Shown piece by piece: positions 1-11,432 of a DNA stretch of 64,000 bases. A model generated the notes under the pieces. The model worked only from the letters and a program-made list of their open reading frames with translations, made no database searches and was not told the DNA's origin. Location of the stretch: contig NZ_CP133266.1 of NCBI RefSeq assembly GCF_030915485.1, positions 2,108,001-2,172,000 of the forward strand, read 5' to 3'. The stretch is from Neobacillus sp. PS3-40 (lineage in GTDB: Bacteria; Bacillota; Bacilli; Bacillales; Cytobacillaceae). A program made the translations under genes and the position numbers. Positions within the stretch are counted from its first letter, which is position 1. Every line of letters starts with the position of its first letter.

Positions 1-20
1 CCCTTTTCTCTTTTTTAAAA

Positions 21-1634
<1,614 letters not shown>

Positions 1635-1718
1635 TTACAGTTTGTACATTATGCCCTGTTTGCTTACGGATTCTTTGCAAAAAATTATTTTAATCAAACG
1701 AGTGATTTCTATAAAAAT

Positions 1719-1755
1719 AAAAAAGCACCCCGCCTACTCTAGGTAAGGGAGCGCT
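1719..1755 (-). terminator. pyrG leader attenuator hairpin
   Basis: On the minus strand an 8-bp stem, AGCGCTCC with GGGGTGCT, is extended by CTTAC/GTAGG and followed by a run of six T. The ascending strand contains GCTCCCTT, the pyrimidine-rich stretch that a 5' poly-G tail could pair with to form an antiterminator. It lies ~36 bases into the transcript that begins at 1791 and ~100 bases before the pyrG ATG. It could also end rpoE transcription, but its placement downstream of the pyrG promoter argues for attenuation. Confidence 0.8.
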
Positions 1756-1790
1756 GATTAGCAAAGTATATCGTCCTTTTTAAAGGAGCC

Positions 1791-1827
1791 CAAAAATGAT
1801 TTTACAAGGGCACGCTGAAAAAGTCAA
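1791..1827 (-). promoter_or_regulatory. pyrG promoter with GGGC start
   Basis: Read on the minus strand: -35 TTGACT (1822-1827), a 17-base spacer, -10 TAAAAT (1799-1804), then 7 bases and GGGCTCC beginning at 1791. It starts five bases after the rpoE stop. A GGGC initial transcribed sequence is the hallmark of the B. subtilis pyrG promoter. There, low CTP makes RNA polymerase stutter and add extra G residues at the 5' end. Confidence 0.85.
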
Positions 1828-1832
1828 GTTGA

Positions 1833-2399
1833 TTACAGGTCTTCTTCATCCTCTTCATCGAGCTCTTCATCTAGTTCTTCGTCTAGATCATCATCATCAA
1901 GATCATAGTCTTTCTCGTCTTCCATGATGTCATCATCGTTATCCAATTCATCTGGATCATCAATATCATCAAAGCTATCATCATCTTCAACAAGGTCATC
2001 ATCTTCCGAAAATTCGTCCAGTTCCTCGTATTCAAGATCCTCTTCAACTTCATCAAAATCATCGATATCTTCATCAATTACCTTTTTAGCCTTTTTCTTT
2101 TTCTTAGCTTTAACTGTTGTAATAACAACTTCTTCTTGAGCGGTATCAACTGGATACCAAACACGAAGTCCCCAACGATTCTCCCCTAATGATAAGAAAC
2201 GACCGTCTATGTTTATATCTGTATAAAATTGGGCGATTCTTGATTTTACTTCTTTATCACTTAATCCAACAGTAGTTGAAATATCGTCCATTAGTTGGTT
2301 AAATGAAACCGCCTGTGTACTATTCTTTAAATATTCGTAAGCCATTTCAATAAGGGACATTTCTTTTAATTGCTCTTTTGAGAATTGTTTTAAACTCAA
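1833..2399 (-). CDS. rpoE: RNA polymerase delta subunit
   Basis: Delta subunit of Gram-positive RNA polymerase, which speeds recycling and destabilises open complexes. The N-terminal winged-helix domain includes IAQFYTDINIDGRFLSLGE. It is followed by a lysine-rich hinge (KAKKKKKAKK) and a long tail made almost wholly of Asp and Glu, the family's signature. A GTG start at 2408 is possible, but AAAGGAAG sits 8 bases before the TTG at 2399. Starting there gives MSLKQFS, which aligns with the MGIKQYS start of the B. subtilis protein. The gene is directly upstream of pyrG, as in other bacilli. Confidence 0.93.
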   Translation of the reverse strand: MSLKQFSKEQLKEMSLIEMAYEYLKNSTQAVSFNQLMDDISTTVGLSDKEVKSRIAQFYTDINIDGRFLSLGENRWGLRVWYPVDTAQEEVVITTVKAKKKKKAKKVIDEDIDDFDEVEEDLEYEELDEFSEDDDLVEDDDSFDDIDDPDELDNDDDIMEDEKDYDLDDDDLDEELDEELDEEDEEDL

Positions 2400-2485
2400 G
2401 ATTGGCACTTCCTTTCGCTATTCACACTCTTAAAATGAGTGGTTATCCGACTATGGAGATATTTCTCCCAGAATGCATATTCTCC

Positions 2486-2491
2486 ATTATA
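2486..2491 (-). promoter_or_regulatory. rpoE promoter -10 candidate
   Basis: A perfect TATAAT on the minus strand, about 90 bases before the rpoE start. No good -35 is visible at 16-18 bases, so the call is tentative. Confidence 0.4.
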
Positions 2492-2529
2492 AACAAAATA
2501 TTCATGTTTATGCTAGTTCTATCTGCAGT

Positions 2530-2727
2530 TTACTTGAATTTTTCACTGTCCGTTTCCTTGTATCCCGACTCTTTTTGTTGTTTATTCTTTTTTGTTTCCT
2601 TTATGGACACAACTAGAAAGAAAATGGCAAGCAGTAAAAATGAGACTGCTCCTAATTGACGTTCATAAAGATAATATAGCGGCCAGGCAAAGACAATTAA
2701 TATTAAAGCAATATACGTTAATTTCAT
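2530..2727 (-). CDS. small two-helix membrane protein
   Basis: A 65-residue protein with two hydrophobic segments (about residues 4-20 and 28-43) split by a short loop YERQLG, and a strongly charged Lys/Glu tail. This is the pattern of a small inner-membrane protein with a cytoplasmic C-terminus. It lies upstream of rpoE on the same strand. The ribosome binding site is weak (GCGGGTG). I do not recognise the family, and the call rests on composition and position. Confidence 0.5.
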   Translation of the reverse strand: MKLTYIALILIVFAWPLYYLYERQLGAVSFLLLAIFFLVVSIKETKKNKQQKESGYKETDSEKFK

Positions 2728-2856
2728 CCATTCACACCCGCCAGTTTCTAAATACGCTTTTTCTATTAAGATTATATAGGATAAATTACTTTTTTAATAA
2801 TTACTGGACAAAATATTTTTAAAAATGTACCTACAATATTTTACAGCTTCATAAAC

Positions 2857-2895
2857 AAAAAAAACAATGGTTTGTATTTATGCTACAAACCATTG
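2857..2895 (-). terminator. terminator of the icmF operon
   Basis: A perfect 12-bp stem (CAATGGTTTGTA with TACAAACCATTG) with a 7-base loop, followed by eight T on the minus strand, just after the icmF stop. Confidence 0.92.
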
Positions 2896-2913
2896 CAAAA
2901 TTTCACTCCTTTT

Positions 2914-5900
2914 TTACATATTCCGGCGGTATTGCCCGCCTACTTCATAGAGTGCTCTAGTAATTTGCCCAAGGCTAGCCACCTTTACGGTTTCCATTAA
3001 TTCTGCAAAAATATTTTCATTTTGAACTGCCGCTTCTTTTAAACGGTGCAATGCTGAAGGAGTAGCTTCCTTATTTTTTTGCTGGAAATCTTGCAAATGA
3101 TGTATCTGCAATTCCTTCTCTTCCTTTGTTGCTCTTGCAATTTCCATATTATCGACAGATTCCTCTGAAGGTGGATTTGGATTCAAGTACGTATTGACAC
3201 CAATAATCGGCAATTCCCCAGAATGCTTCTTCATTTCATAGTACATCGATTCATCCTGAATTTTGCCACGCTGATATTGCGTTTCCATCGCGCCAAGGAC
3301 ACCGCCGCGATCATTAATACGATCGAATTCCTGAAGAACAGCTTCTTCAACAAGATCCGTTAGCTCCTCAATGATAAATGATCCTTGAAGTGGGTTCTCA
3401 TTTTTTGTTAAACCATGTTCTTTTGTAATGATCATTTGAATAGCCATCGCCCTGCGGACAGATTCCTCTGTTGGTGTTGTAATTGCTTCATCATACGCGT
3501 TTGTATGAAGGGAATTACAATTATCATGCAAGGCCATTAATGCCTGTAGTGTTGTCCGGATATCGTTAAAGTCAATTTCTTGGGCATGCAGGGATCTTCC
3601 AGATGTTTGGATATGATATTTCAATTTCTGACTTCGATCATTTGCTCCATATTTATTGTGCATTACTGTTGCCCAGATTCGGCGTGCTACCCGACCAATA
3701 ACTGTATATTCTGGATCCAAACCATTTGAGAAAAAGAAGGAAAGATTCGGTGCAAAGTCATCAATTTTCATACCCCGGCTTAAATAATACTCTACATACG
3801 TAAATCCATTCGAAAGTGTAAAAGCAAGCTGAGAGATTGGATTAGCCCCCGCTTCGGCAATATGGTAACCGGAAATTGAAACCGAGTAATAATTGCGCAC
3901 CTGCTGATCAATAAAGTATTGTTGAATATCACCCATCATCCGGAGGGCAAATTCAGTTGAAAAAATACAAGTATTCTGCCCTTGGTCTTCTTTCAAAATA
4001 TCAGCCTGGACTGTGCCCCGGACAGTTTTCAATGTAAAGGATTTTACTTGTAAAAGTTCCTCCTCTGTTAAACACCGCCCCAATTCAACCTCTTTTTTCT
4101 GTACCTGCTGCTCGATTGCAGCATTCATGAACATCGCTAAAATGATAGGAGCAGGGCCATTAATGGTCATTGAAACCGATGTAGATGGATGACATAAATC
4201 AAAGCCTGCATAAAGCTTTTTCATATCGTCCAATGTACAAATACTTACCCCACTTTCACCGACTTTCCCGTAAATATCTGGACGGTAGTCGGGATCTTCC
4301 CCGTAAAGTGTTACCGAGTCAAATGCCGTGCTTAAGCGCTTTGCTGGATCATCTTTTGATAAATAGTGAAAGCGCCGATTTGTCCTGTCTGGTGTTCCTT
4401 CCCCAGCAAATTGACGTTTTGGATCTTCCCCTTCACGCTTAAAAGGAAAAACTCCCGCTGTAAAAGGAAAAGAACCAGGGACATTTTCCCTGTACACCCA
4501 GCGCAAAATTTCACCATAATCTTTATATTTTGGCAAGGCTACTTTTGGAATATCTAGTCCTGAAAGGCTTTTTGTTTTTAAAATGGTGAGAATTTCTTTG
4601 TCACGAACTCTTGTAACAAATTGATCACTTGAATAGGCTTTCGTTGTCTTTTCCCAGTTATCGAGAATTGACTTTGACTCCGAAGTTAATTTAGACTTTG
4701 TTTCTTCCGTTATTTTCTCTAATGTAGCAATAATCTCTTCGTTTGGATCATGTTCTTTGACAGCGGCAATTGCTCCTTCAAGCTGAAAAAGCTTCCGAGC
4801 GAGGTTTGCCTGCTTTTCAGCCTTTTGATGGTACCCTCTAACTGTTTCAGAGATTTCCCTTAAATAGTAGCGACGGTCATTTGGAATAATTACATTTTGT
4901 TTTTCAACTTGTGCCTTTTTGCTAAAAGAGGTTTCCCAATTGGTTCCTGTCTTTTCATTGATCTTTTCAATTAGTCCTGCAAATAAAGCGTTTGTCCCTT
5001 GGTCATGGAATTGGCTGGCAATCGTTCCGTACACAGGCATTTCAGATGGATCCTTTTCAAATAACATATGGCTGCGCTGGTATTGCTTTTGTACCTGGCG
5101 CATTGCATCCTCAGAGCCTTTACGCTCAAATTTATTAATGACAATTAAATCAGCAAAGTCGATCATATCAATTTTTTCTAACTGGGAAGGTGCCCCAAAT
5201 TCACTTGTCATGACATACATTGCAATATCGCAAATCTCGGTAACTTCTGCGTCACCCTGACCGATTCCACTAGTCTCGATAATGACAAGGTCAAATCCTG
5301 CTGCTTTTGTCACATCAACTGCTTCTATAATGGCTAAGGAAAGCTCCGTTTTGGATGATCTTGTTGCAAGACTTCGCATAAAGACATTCGGGTTAAAAAT
5401 AGCATTCATTCGAATTCTGTCACCTAAAAGCGCGCCACCCGTTTTTTGCTTTGTTGGATCAACTGACAAAATAGCAATTTTTTTATCTGGGAATTCATTG
5501 ATAAAGCGGCGAATTAATTCGTCCGTTAAGGAACTTTTTCCGGCGCCACCTGTCCCAGTGATTCCGATAACAGGAATCGTCCTTGTTACTTGTTCGATTT
5601 TTTCGAGGGCAAATTCGGCGGCAGCGGCAGTTTCTCTAGTTTCATCCACATGAAGCTCAGCAAGTGTGATTAGCTTTGCAACCGCATTGACACTGCCTAA
5701 TTCAAGCTTTTCGATTTGGCCAGGTTCAACTGTTGAAAAATCACACTCTTCTAGCATGAGATTAATCATCCCCTGCAAGCCTAGTGTTCTGCCATCATCC
5801 GGGGAAAAAATCCGTGCAATTCCGTATTCATGGAGCTCTTTCATTTCACGTGGAATAATAACTCCACCCCCGCCACCATAGATACGTATTTGAGGGGCAC

Positions 5901-6171
5901 CTTTTTCGTTTAACAAATCTCGCATGTATTTAAAATATTCTACATGTCCACCTTGATAAGAAGAAATGGCAATGCCTTGTACGTCTTCTTGTATAGCAGC
6001 ATCGACTACCTCCTCCACCGAACGGTTGTGACCCAGGTGGATCACCTCCGTCCCACTCGACTGGAGAATTCTTCTCATAATATTGATAGAGGCGTCATGA
6101 CCGTCAAAGAGACTTGAAGCGGTTATGAACCGAACGTGATGCTTTGGCTTATAAATTTCTGTCGTATTCAT
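2914..6171 (-). CDS. icmF: fused isobutyryl-CoA mutase/GTPase IcmF
   Basis: Adenosylcobalamin-dependent mutase that interconverts isobutyryl-CoA and n-butyryl-CoA, fused to its own G-protein chaperone. Order of domains: B12-binding domain (residues ~10-150, with [14 protein letters not shown] and HLGHNRS), MeaB-like GTPase (Walker [10 protein letters not shown] at ~205-213, NKFE base-recognition motif), a helical linker, then the TIM-barrel mutase domain with [12 protein letters not shown]. At 1085 residues it is full length. It is the last gene of the acyl-CoA operon, 114 bases after the TetR gene. The gap holds a GCAAGCGC/GTGCTTGC hairpin. It links branched-chain acyl-CoA to straight-chain beta-oxidation. 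IcmF relatives can also act on pivalyl- or isovaleryl-CoA, so the exact substrate is inferred. Confidence 0.95.
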   Translation of the reverse strand: MNTTEIYKPKHHVRFITASSLFDGHDASINIMRRILQSSGTEVIHLGHNRSVEEVVDAAIQEDVQGIAISSYQGGHVEYFKYMRDLLNEKGAPQIRIYGGGGGVIIPREMKELHEYGIARIFSPDDGRTLGLQGMINLMLEECDFSTVEPGQIEKLELGSVNAVAKLITLAELHVDETRETAAAAEFALEKIEQVTRTIPVIGITGTGGAGKSSLTDELIRRFINEFPDKKIAILSVDPTKQKTGGALLGDRIRMNAIFNPNVFMRSLATRSSKTELSLAIIEAVDVTKAAGFDLVIIETSGIGQGDAEVTEICDIAMYVMTSEFGAPSQLEKIDMIDFADLIVINKFERKGSEDAMRQVQKQYQRSHMLFEKDPSEMPVYGTIASQFHDQGTNALFAGLIEKINEKTGTNWETSFSKKAQVEKQNVIIPNDRRYYLREISETVRGYHQKAEKQANLARKLFQLEGAIAAVKEHDPNEEIIATLEKITEETKSKLTSESKSILDNWEKTTKAYSSDQFVTRVRDKEILTILKTKSLSGLDIPKVALPKYKDYGEILRWVYRENVPGSFPFTAGVFPFKREGEDPKRQFAGEGTPDRTNRRFHYLSKDDPAKRLSTAFDSVTLYGEDPDYRPDIYGKVGESGVSICTLDDMKKLYAGFDLCHPSTSVSMTINGPAPIILAMFMNAAIEQQVQKKEVELGRCLTEEELLQVKSFTLKTVRGTVQADILKEDQGQNTCIFSTEFALRMMGDIQQYFIDQQVRNYYSVSISGYHIAEAGANPISQLAFTLSNGFTYVEYYLSRGMKIDDFAPNLSFFFSNGLDPEYTVIGRVARRIWATVMHNKYGANDRSQKLKYHIQTSGRSLHAQEIDFNDIRTTLQALMALHDNCNSLHTNAYDEAITTPTEESVRRAMAIQMIITKEHGLTKNENPLQGSFIIEELTDLVEEAVLQEFDRINDRGGVLGAMETQYQRGKIQDESMYYEMKKHSGELPIIGVNTYLNPNPPSEESVDNMEIARATKEEKELQIHHLQDFQQKNKEATPSALHRLKEAAVQNENIFAELMETVKVASLGQITRALYEVGGQYRRNM

Positions 6172-6285
6172 CCTTTTCCCCCTGTTCTAAAGAAATACGG
6201 CGCAAGCACCATGTTTACCCAGCCCCAAATTGCGCTTGCCGATTAAAAGCTTGAAATCCTCCACTTTGACGGTATTTAGTGAAAT

Positions 6286-6906
6286 TTACTTTATACCTGA
6301 TAATAAAAACTCTGTCTGTAATTCAATGTATTCTTCCAATGTGTACAATTTTTTTAGGGCCCAACGCCTAAAACCCCACATTTGCCCCTGGACAAAGATG
6401 TTATGGGCAATTATGTTAACTTGTTTTTCTGACAAATTGATTTCTCCATTTTCAACACAATGAATAAGAAGTTCCTCAAACATTTCCACCATTTCAATCT
6501 CTCTTTTTAAAACATATGGAAGTGCATCCTTTGTAAGTGATTTTGTTTCTTGATACATAACGAGTACTTCCGCCTGCATTTCATCCATAACACGAAAGTA
6601 ATTAGCAATCCCAAGGCGAAGGCCATTTAACGTTCCTTTTTTGGGGTCCAAATCCTTTTGAAGCCGTTCGCGAACATGGTCATAGATGCTGTCACAAACG
6701 AGATAAAGAATATCTTCCTTTGTGCGAATATATTCATATAAAGTGCCAATACTAAAGCCTGCTGCTCTGGCGATTTCCCTTGTCGTCGTCCGGTGAAATC
6801 CCTTTTCCTTAAAAAGGGTTACGGCCCCTTTAATCATTTGATTACGCCTTTTTTCCACGAGAAGTTCATCCTTAACAGAAGCCTTGATTTCCTGCTTTTT
6901 CATCAT
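6286..6906 (-). CDS. TetR-family regulator, FadR-type
   Basis: N-terminal helix-turn-helix of the TetR type (FHRTTTREIARAAGFSIGTL, then YEYIRTKEDIL), followed by a helical ligand-binding domain, ~206 residues in all. The start at 6906 puts the ATG 7 bases after AGAGGG; the GTG three bases earlier is too close. It lies between the acyl-CoA dehydrogenases and icmF in one transcription unit, so it probably represses its own operon. A FadR-like operator at the operon promoter (13642-13659) is the expected target. Acyl-CoA is the likely inducer, by analogy with Bacillus FadR. Confidence 0.85.
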   Translation of the reverse strand: MMKKQEIKASVKDELLVEKRRNQMIKGAVTLFKEKGFHRTTTREIARAAGFSIGTLYEYIRTKEDILYLVCDSIYDHVRERLQKDLDPKKGTLNGLRLGIANYFRVMDEMQAEVLVMYQETKSLTKDALPYVLKREIEMVEMFEELLIHCVENGEINLSEKQVNIIAHNIFVQGQMWGFRRWALKKLYTLEEYIELQTEFLLSGIK

Positions 6907-6922
6907 CACGATACCCTCTACT

Positions 6923-8062
6923 CTATTTTGTCAGCATTCTCGAAATAACGAGGCGCTGAATTTCCTGGGTTCCTTCATAAATTTGGGTGATTTTTGCATC
7001 GCGCATGAATCGTTCCACGGGATAATCTTTTGTATAGCCATAGCCTCCAAAGACTTGGACAGCTTCAGTTGTCACCTTCATAGCCGTATCGCCAGCAAAT
7101 AGTTTTGACATGGCGGACTCTTTTCCGTAAGGCAGTCCATTGGATTCAAGCCATGCTGCTTGATAGGTTAATAGTCTTGCAGCTTCTATATTTGTTGCCA
7201 TATCAGCTAGCTTAAAGCTAATTCCTTGTTGGGCAGCAATTGGCTTGCCAAATTGGCGACGTTCTTTTGCATATTCAACAGCCGCATCAAGTGCGCCTTG
7301 GGCAATTCCCACGGCCTGGGCAGCGATTCCGTTGCGCCCTCCATCAAGTGTTTGCATAGCAATTTTAAAGCCTTCTCCTTCAGCCCCTAATCGATTTTCA
7401 AGAGGAACCAAGCAATCTTCAAAAATAATTTCAGTGGTTGGCGACGAACGTATGCCTAGTTTCTTTTCTTTTTTTCCAACAGAAAAGCCTTGGAAGTCCT
7501 TTTCGATAATAAAAGCAGTTGTTCCTTTTTGTTTATTCGTTGGATCTGTTAGGGCAAAAACAATATAAATGTCTGCAACTCCACCGTTTGTAATAAAAAT
7601 TTTCGCCCCATTTAAAATATAGTGGTCACCCTCAAGACGGGCTGTTGTGGTCATTCCGCCTGCATCTGAACCACTGCCTGGTTCTGTTAATCCATAGGCA
7701 CCAATTTGTGTACCTTCTGCGATTGGGCGTAAATATTTTTGTTTCTGTTCTTCAGAGCCAAATTTAAAAAGCGGCCAGCCAGCAAGTGATGTGTGGGCTG
7801 ATAGCATAACACCTGTGGAAGCACACACTCTTGAAAGCTCTTCTACAGCAATACAATAGGCTAGGTAATCACTACCGATTCCACCATATTCTTCTGGCCA
7901 TGGAATACCTGTTATACCAAGCTCCGCCATTTGGTCAAAAATTTTCCGATCAAAGCGTTCTTCTTCGTCACGCTCTGCTGCAGTTGGGGCAACTTCATTT
8001 CTAGCAAAATCGCGGACCATTTTTCGAATCATTTCATGTTCTTCAGATAATTTAAAGTTCAT
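6923..8062 (-). CDS. acdA: acyl-CoA dehydrogenase
   Basis: FAD enzyme that makes the first double bond in beta-oxidation and passes electrons to ETF. At 379 residues it has the N-terminal helical domain, the beta-domain with [14 protein letters not shown] and FITNGG, and the C-terminal helical domain carrying the catalytic glutamate in [11 protein letters not shown] near residue 365. GAGGAGG precedes the ATG. Its stop is 16 bases upstream of the TetR start. It is a paralogue of the next gene upstream. The chain-length preference cannot be read from the sequence, but a short-chain type is likely given the neighbours. Confidence 0.93.
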   Translation of the reverse strand: MNFKLSEEHEMIRKMVRDFARNEVAPTAAERDEEERFDRKIFDQMAELGITGIPWPEEYGGIGSDYLAYCIAVEELSRVCASTGVMLSAHTSLAGWPLFKFGSEEQKQKYLRPIAEGTQIGAYGLTEPGSGSDAGGMTTTARLEGDHYILNGAKIFITNGGVADIYIVFALTDPTNKQKGTTAFIIEKDFQGFSVGKKEKKLGIRSSPTTEIIFEDCLVPLENRLGAEGEGFKIAMQTLDGGRNGIAAQAVGIAQGALDAAVEYAKERRQFGKPIAAQQGISFKLADMATNIEAARLLTYQAAWLESNGLPYGKESAMSKLFAGDTAMKVTTEAVQVFGGYGYTKDYPVERFMRDAKITQIYEGTQEIQRLVISRMLTK

Positions 8063-8104
8063 TTTTTTAAATCCTCCTCATTTTTTATTGGGCTGGCCCC
8101 ATGA

Positions 8105-9241
8105 TTAGTTCGTGATTAGCTTACTAATTACAATTCGTTGAATTTCACTTGTTCCTTCATAGATCTCGGTTATTTTCGCATCACGGAAGTATCTTTCGAC
8201 AGGATAGTCTTCCGTATAGCCGTAGCCACCAAAAACTTGAATTGCCTCGGTCGTTACTTCCACTGCTGTTCTCGATGCAAATAATTTAGCCATTGATGCT
8301 TCAAGACCACACTTCAAATCTTGGGACCTTAAATTTGCAGCCTGGTAGAGTAATAGTTTTGCAGCTTCCACATTTGTAGCCATATCAGCTAGTTTAAATC
8401 CGATACCTTGTTGACTAATGATTGGTCGACCAAATTGGTGGCGTTCTTTGGCGTAGGATGTTGCAGCTAGAAGGGCTGCTTCTGCTATTCCTAAGGCTTG
8501 AGCCGCAATTCCAATTCGTCCTACATCAAGATTTGCCATCGCAATTTTGAATCCTTCTCCCACGCTTCCAAGCAGATTTTCTGTAGGTACTTTCATATCC
8601 TGAAATGTAAGTTCAACCGTTCTTGAACCATGTAAACCCATTTTCTTTTCATCTTTACCAACAACAAATCCCGGTGTATTTTTTTCAACAATGAATGCAG
8701 ATATGCCCTTGCTTCCTAATTGTGGATCTGTGGATGCAAAAACCAAATAGATATCAGCTTCCCCGCCATTGGTAATAAAGGTTTTCGAGCCATTGATGAT
8801 ATAATGATCACCATCTATAATCGCTCTCGATTTTAAACTGGCTGCATCAGACCCTGAACTGGCTTCTGTTAAGCAAAATGCCCCTAAATATTCACCTGAA
8901 GCTAACTTTGGCACATACTTTTGCTTCTGTGCTTCTGTTCCAAAATAGACAATCGGATTTGTACAAACGGATGTATGCACAGATAGGATAACCCCAACAG
9001 TAGCGCTAACTCTTGATAATTCATTAATTGCAATAATATAAGAGACGAAATCCATCTCCGCGCCGCCGTATTTTTCCGGGACGGGAATGCCCATTAGGCC
9101 AAGCTCTCCCATTTTGCGGAGGATCTCTCGCGGAAATTCACCTTTTTCCATATTCTCGATAAATGGAGCAATTTCATTGGTGGCAAAGTCGCGAACCATT
9201 TTCCTCATCATTTCTTGTTCTTCTGTAAATCTAAGATCCAT
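8105..9241 (-). CDS. acyl-CoA dehydrogenase (second paralogue)
   Basis: At 378 residues it is collinear with the downstream paralogue: FCLTEASSGSDAASL in the beta-domain, FITNGG, and the catalytic glutamate in EIYEGTSEIQR near the C-terminus. A ribosome binding site GGGGGAT precedes the ATG. The tandem pair suggests two substrates, for example straight and branched short acyl-CoAs, which would fit the mutase at the end of the operon. That division is inference. Confidence 0.93.
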   Translation of the reverse strand: MDLRFTEEQEMMRKMVRDFATNEIAPFIENMEKGEFPREILRKMGELGLMGIPVPEKYGGAEMDFVSYIIAINELSRVSATVGVILSVHTSVCTNPIVYFGTEAQKQKYVPKLASGEYLGAFCLTEASSGSDAASLKSRAIIDGDHYIINGSKTFITNGGEADIYLVFASTDPQLGSKGISAFIVEKNTPGFVVGKDEKKMGLHGSRTVELTFQDMKVPTENLLGSVGEGFKIAMANLDVGRIGIAAQALGIAEAALLAATSYAKERHQFGRPIISQQGIGFKLADMATNVEAAKLLLYQAANLRSQDLKCGLEASMAKLFASRTAVEVTTEAIQVFGGYGYTEDYPVERYFRDAKITEIYEGTSEIQRIVISKLITN

Positions 9242-9314
9242 CGTTATCCCCCCTGAACAATTTGAGGATCATCATTTAGCACAATTGAGCCGTTCCCCAT
9301 TGCGGAACCCAACC

Positions 9315-10166
9315 CTAACTATATGTGTAAAATCCCCGACCCGTTTTCCGTCCGAGCCAACCTGCTTTTACATATTTCCGAAGCAACGGACATGGTCGGT
9401 ATTTGTCATCGCCAAATCCCTCATGAAGGGTTTCCATAATATATAGGCATGTATCTAATCCAATAAAATCAGCTAATGTTAGCGGCCCCATCGGATGATT
9501 CATCCCAAGCTTCATCACTTCATCAATGGCCTCAATCGACGCAACCCCTTCAAAAAGGGTGTAAATAGCTTCATTGATCATTGGCATAAGAATACGGTTA
9601 GACACAAATCCTGGGAAATCATTCACTTCTACCGGAACCTTGCCCAATGTTTTCGTCATTTCTTCAATCGCAAAATAAACCTCGTCAGCTGTTGCCAAGC
9701 CACGAATCACTTCGACAAGTTTCATGACTGGAACTGGATTCATAAAATGCATACCAATTACCTTTTCAGGACGGTTCGTTGCCACAGCAACCTCAGTAAT
9801 TGGCAGGGATGATGTATTACTAGCTAAAATCGTATGTGCTTGTGCAATTTGATCCAGTTGGGCAAAAATCTTTGCCTTAATGTCCATGTTCTCTACTGCC
9901 GCTTCGATCACGAGATCAACTTGACTAGCATCCTGTAGATCAGTTGAGGCCGTGATGCGACCCATTATTTCTTGCTTCTCCTCATCTGACATTCGGCCCT
10001 TTTCCACTTGCCTTGATAAATTTTTATTGATAACACCTAGTCCGCGCTCTACAAATTCAGGTTTAATGTCGTTCAAATAGACTTGATATCCCCCTTGGGC
10101 ACAAACCTGAGCAATTCCAGAGCCCATTTGGCCCGCTCCTACAACCATTACCTTTTCAATATTCAT
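9315..10166 (-). CDS. 3-hydroxybutyryl-CoA dehydrogenase
   Basis: NAD-dependent oxidation of 3-hydroxyacyl-CoA to 3-oxoacyl-CoA. The Rossmann motif [16 protein letters not shown] lies at residues ~8-23. NTSSLPI and the catalytic-region [15 protein letters not shown] follow, and the C-terminal helical domain contains [13 protein letters not shown]. Length is ~283 residues. A TTG six bases upstream is possible, but GGGGGG lies 8 bases before the ATG at 10166. It belongs to the mmgB/paaH/hbd group and is the third step of the cycle. No enoyl-CoA hydratase is encoded in this operon. Confidence 0.94.
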   Translation of the reverse strand: MNIEKVMVVGAGQMGSGIAQVCAQGGYQVYLNDIKPEFVERGLGVINKNLSRQVEKGRMSDEEKQEIMGRITASTDLQDASQVDLVIEAAVENMDIKAKIFAQLDQIAQAHTILASNTSSLPITEVAVATNRPEKVIGMHFMNPVPVMKLVEVIRGLATADEVYFAIEEMTKTLGKVPVEVNDFPGFVSNRILMPMINEAIYTLFEGVASIEAIDEVMKLGMNHPMGPLTLADFIGLDTCLYIMETLHEGFGDDKYRPCPLLRKYVKAGWLGRKTGRGFYTYS

Positions 10167-10195
10167 CTTCAATTCCCCCCATTTCCTTCGTTCAT

Positions 10196-11383
10196 CTATG
10201 TTCTTGGCACTTCAATCATGACTGCATCACCCTGTCCGCCGCCACTGCAAATGGCTGCAATTCCAACACCACCGCCACGCCGCTTCAATTCATGCATAAG
10301 GGTAATAATGATACGCGCTCCACTGGCCCCAATTGGGTGTCCTAATGCGACTGCACCGCCATTGACATTTACTTTTTCCGGATCAAGACGGGCAATTTTC
10401 TCACCTGCCAAGGCAACAACCGCAAATGCCTCATTAATTTCAAATAAATCAATATCTTCAAGCGTTTTTCCAGTCTTCCTCAACAATTCATTTATGACAA
10501 GTCCTGGTGTTTGCGGGAAATCCTTTGCTTCAACTGCAACACCGGCATGGGCAAGGATAACTGCCTCCGGTTTTCTTCCTTCTTTCAGTGCACGTTCCTC
10601 ACTCATTAAGACAAGGGCAGCTGCGCCATCATTTATTCCTGGTGCATTACCAGCTGTGATCGTTCCATCTGAATTAAAAACAGGAGGAAGTTTCGCAAGC
10701 TTTTCAAGGGATGTATCTTTTCTTGGCGATTCATCATTCTCGACAACAACTGGTTCTCCTTTTCGTTGCGGAACAAATACAGGGACAATTTCTTCTGCAA
10801 ATTTCCCACTTTCCATTGCGGCTATTACCCGTTGATGACTGCGATATGCCCATTGATCCTGGTCTTCACGACTGAATCCCATTTCTTGGGCTGTTGAATT
10901 TCCGTAAGTTCCCATATGAAGACCTGTAAAACTACATGTTAAGCCATCGTAAACCATTAAATCCTTTACAGAAGAGTCGCCCATCCTTAAGCCCCACCGG
11001 ACGTTTGGAAGAATATATGGTGCGTTGCTCATTGATTCCATTCCTCCAGCAACAATCACTTCCTCATCACCGGCACGGATAATTTGATCTGCCAATGTGA
11101 CACTGCGCATTCCTGAGGCACAGACTTTATTGATCGTTTCTGTTTTGACATTCCAAGGTAGGCCAGCGTTTCTTGCTGCTTGCCGAGATGGGATTTGACC
11201 TTGCCCACCCTGAAGGACAGTCCCAAGGATGACCTCCTGAACATCGCCCACTAAAACATCAGCCCGGATTAAAGCTTCCTTCACGGCAAAACCACCCAAT
11301 TCTGAAGCGGTAAATGAGCTTAATCCTCCGCCTAATTTGCCAAATGGTGTTCTAACACCGCTTAAAATGACCGTTTTCCCCAT
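10196..11383 (-). CDS. acetyl-CoA C-acyltransferase (thiolase)
   Basis: Thiolytic cleavage (or condensation) of 3-oxoacyl-CoA, 395 residues. The acylated cysteine is in [11 protein letters not shown] (residue ~88), the base histidine in [10 protein letters not shown], and the second cysteine in CSGGGQGD near the C-terminus. GGAGAGGG precedes the ATG. It is the second gene of the operon, between fadF and the 3-hydroxyacyl-CoA dehydrogenase. It could be written mmgA- or fadA-like; the exact orthology is not settled by sequence alone. Confidence 0.94.
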   Translation of the reverse strand: MGKTVILSGVRTPFGKLGGGLSSFTASELGGFAVKEALIRADVLVGDVQEVILGTVLQGGQGQIPSRQAARNAGLPWNVKTETINKVCASGMRSVTLADQIIRAGDEEVIVAGGMESMSNAPYILPNVRWGLRMGDSSVKDLMVYDGLTCSFTGLHMGTYGNSTAQEMGFSREDQDQWAYRSHQRVIAAMESGKFAEEIVPVFVPQRKGEPVVVENDESPRKDTSLEKLAKLPPVFNSDGTITAGNAPGINDGAAALVLMSEERALKEGRKPEAVILAHAGVAVEAKDFPQTPGLVINELLRKTGKTLEDIDLFEINEAFAVVALAGEKIARLDPEKVNVNGGAVALGHPIGASGARIIITLMHELKRRGGGVGIAAICSGGGQGDAVMIEVPRT

Positions 11384-11432
11384 CTAGACCCTCTCCTCTT
11401 CTTACCTTTTTAAAAAAGTATTTTATTAAAAT

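Noticed and set aside
1924-2139. Ser-rich plus-strand frame
   Set aside because: It is the antisense of the Asp/Glu codons in the rpoE tail.
5282-5881. Long plus-strand frames inside icmF
   Set aside because: Antisense shadows of a strongly recognised gene with no ribosome binding sites.
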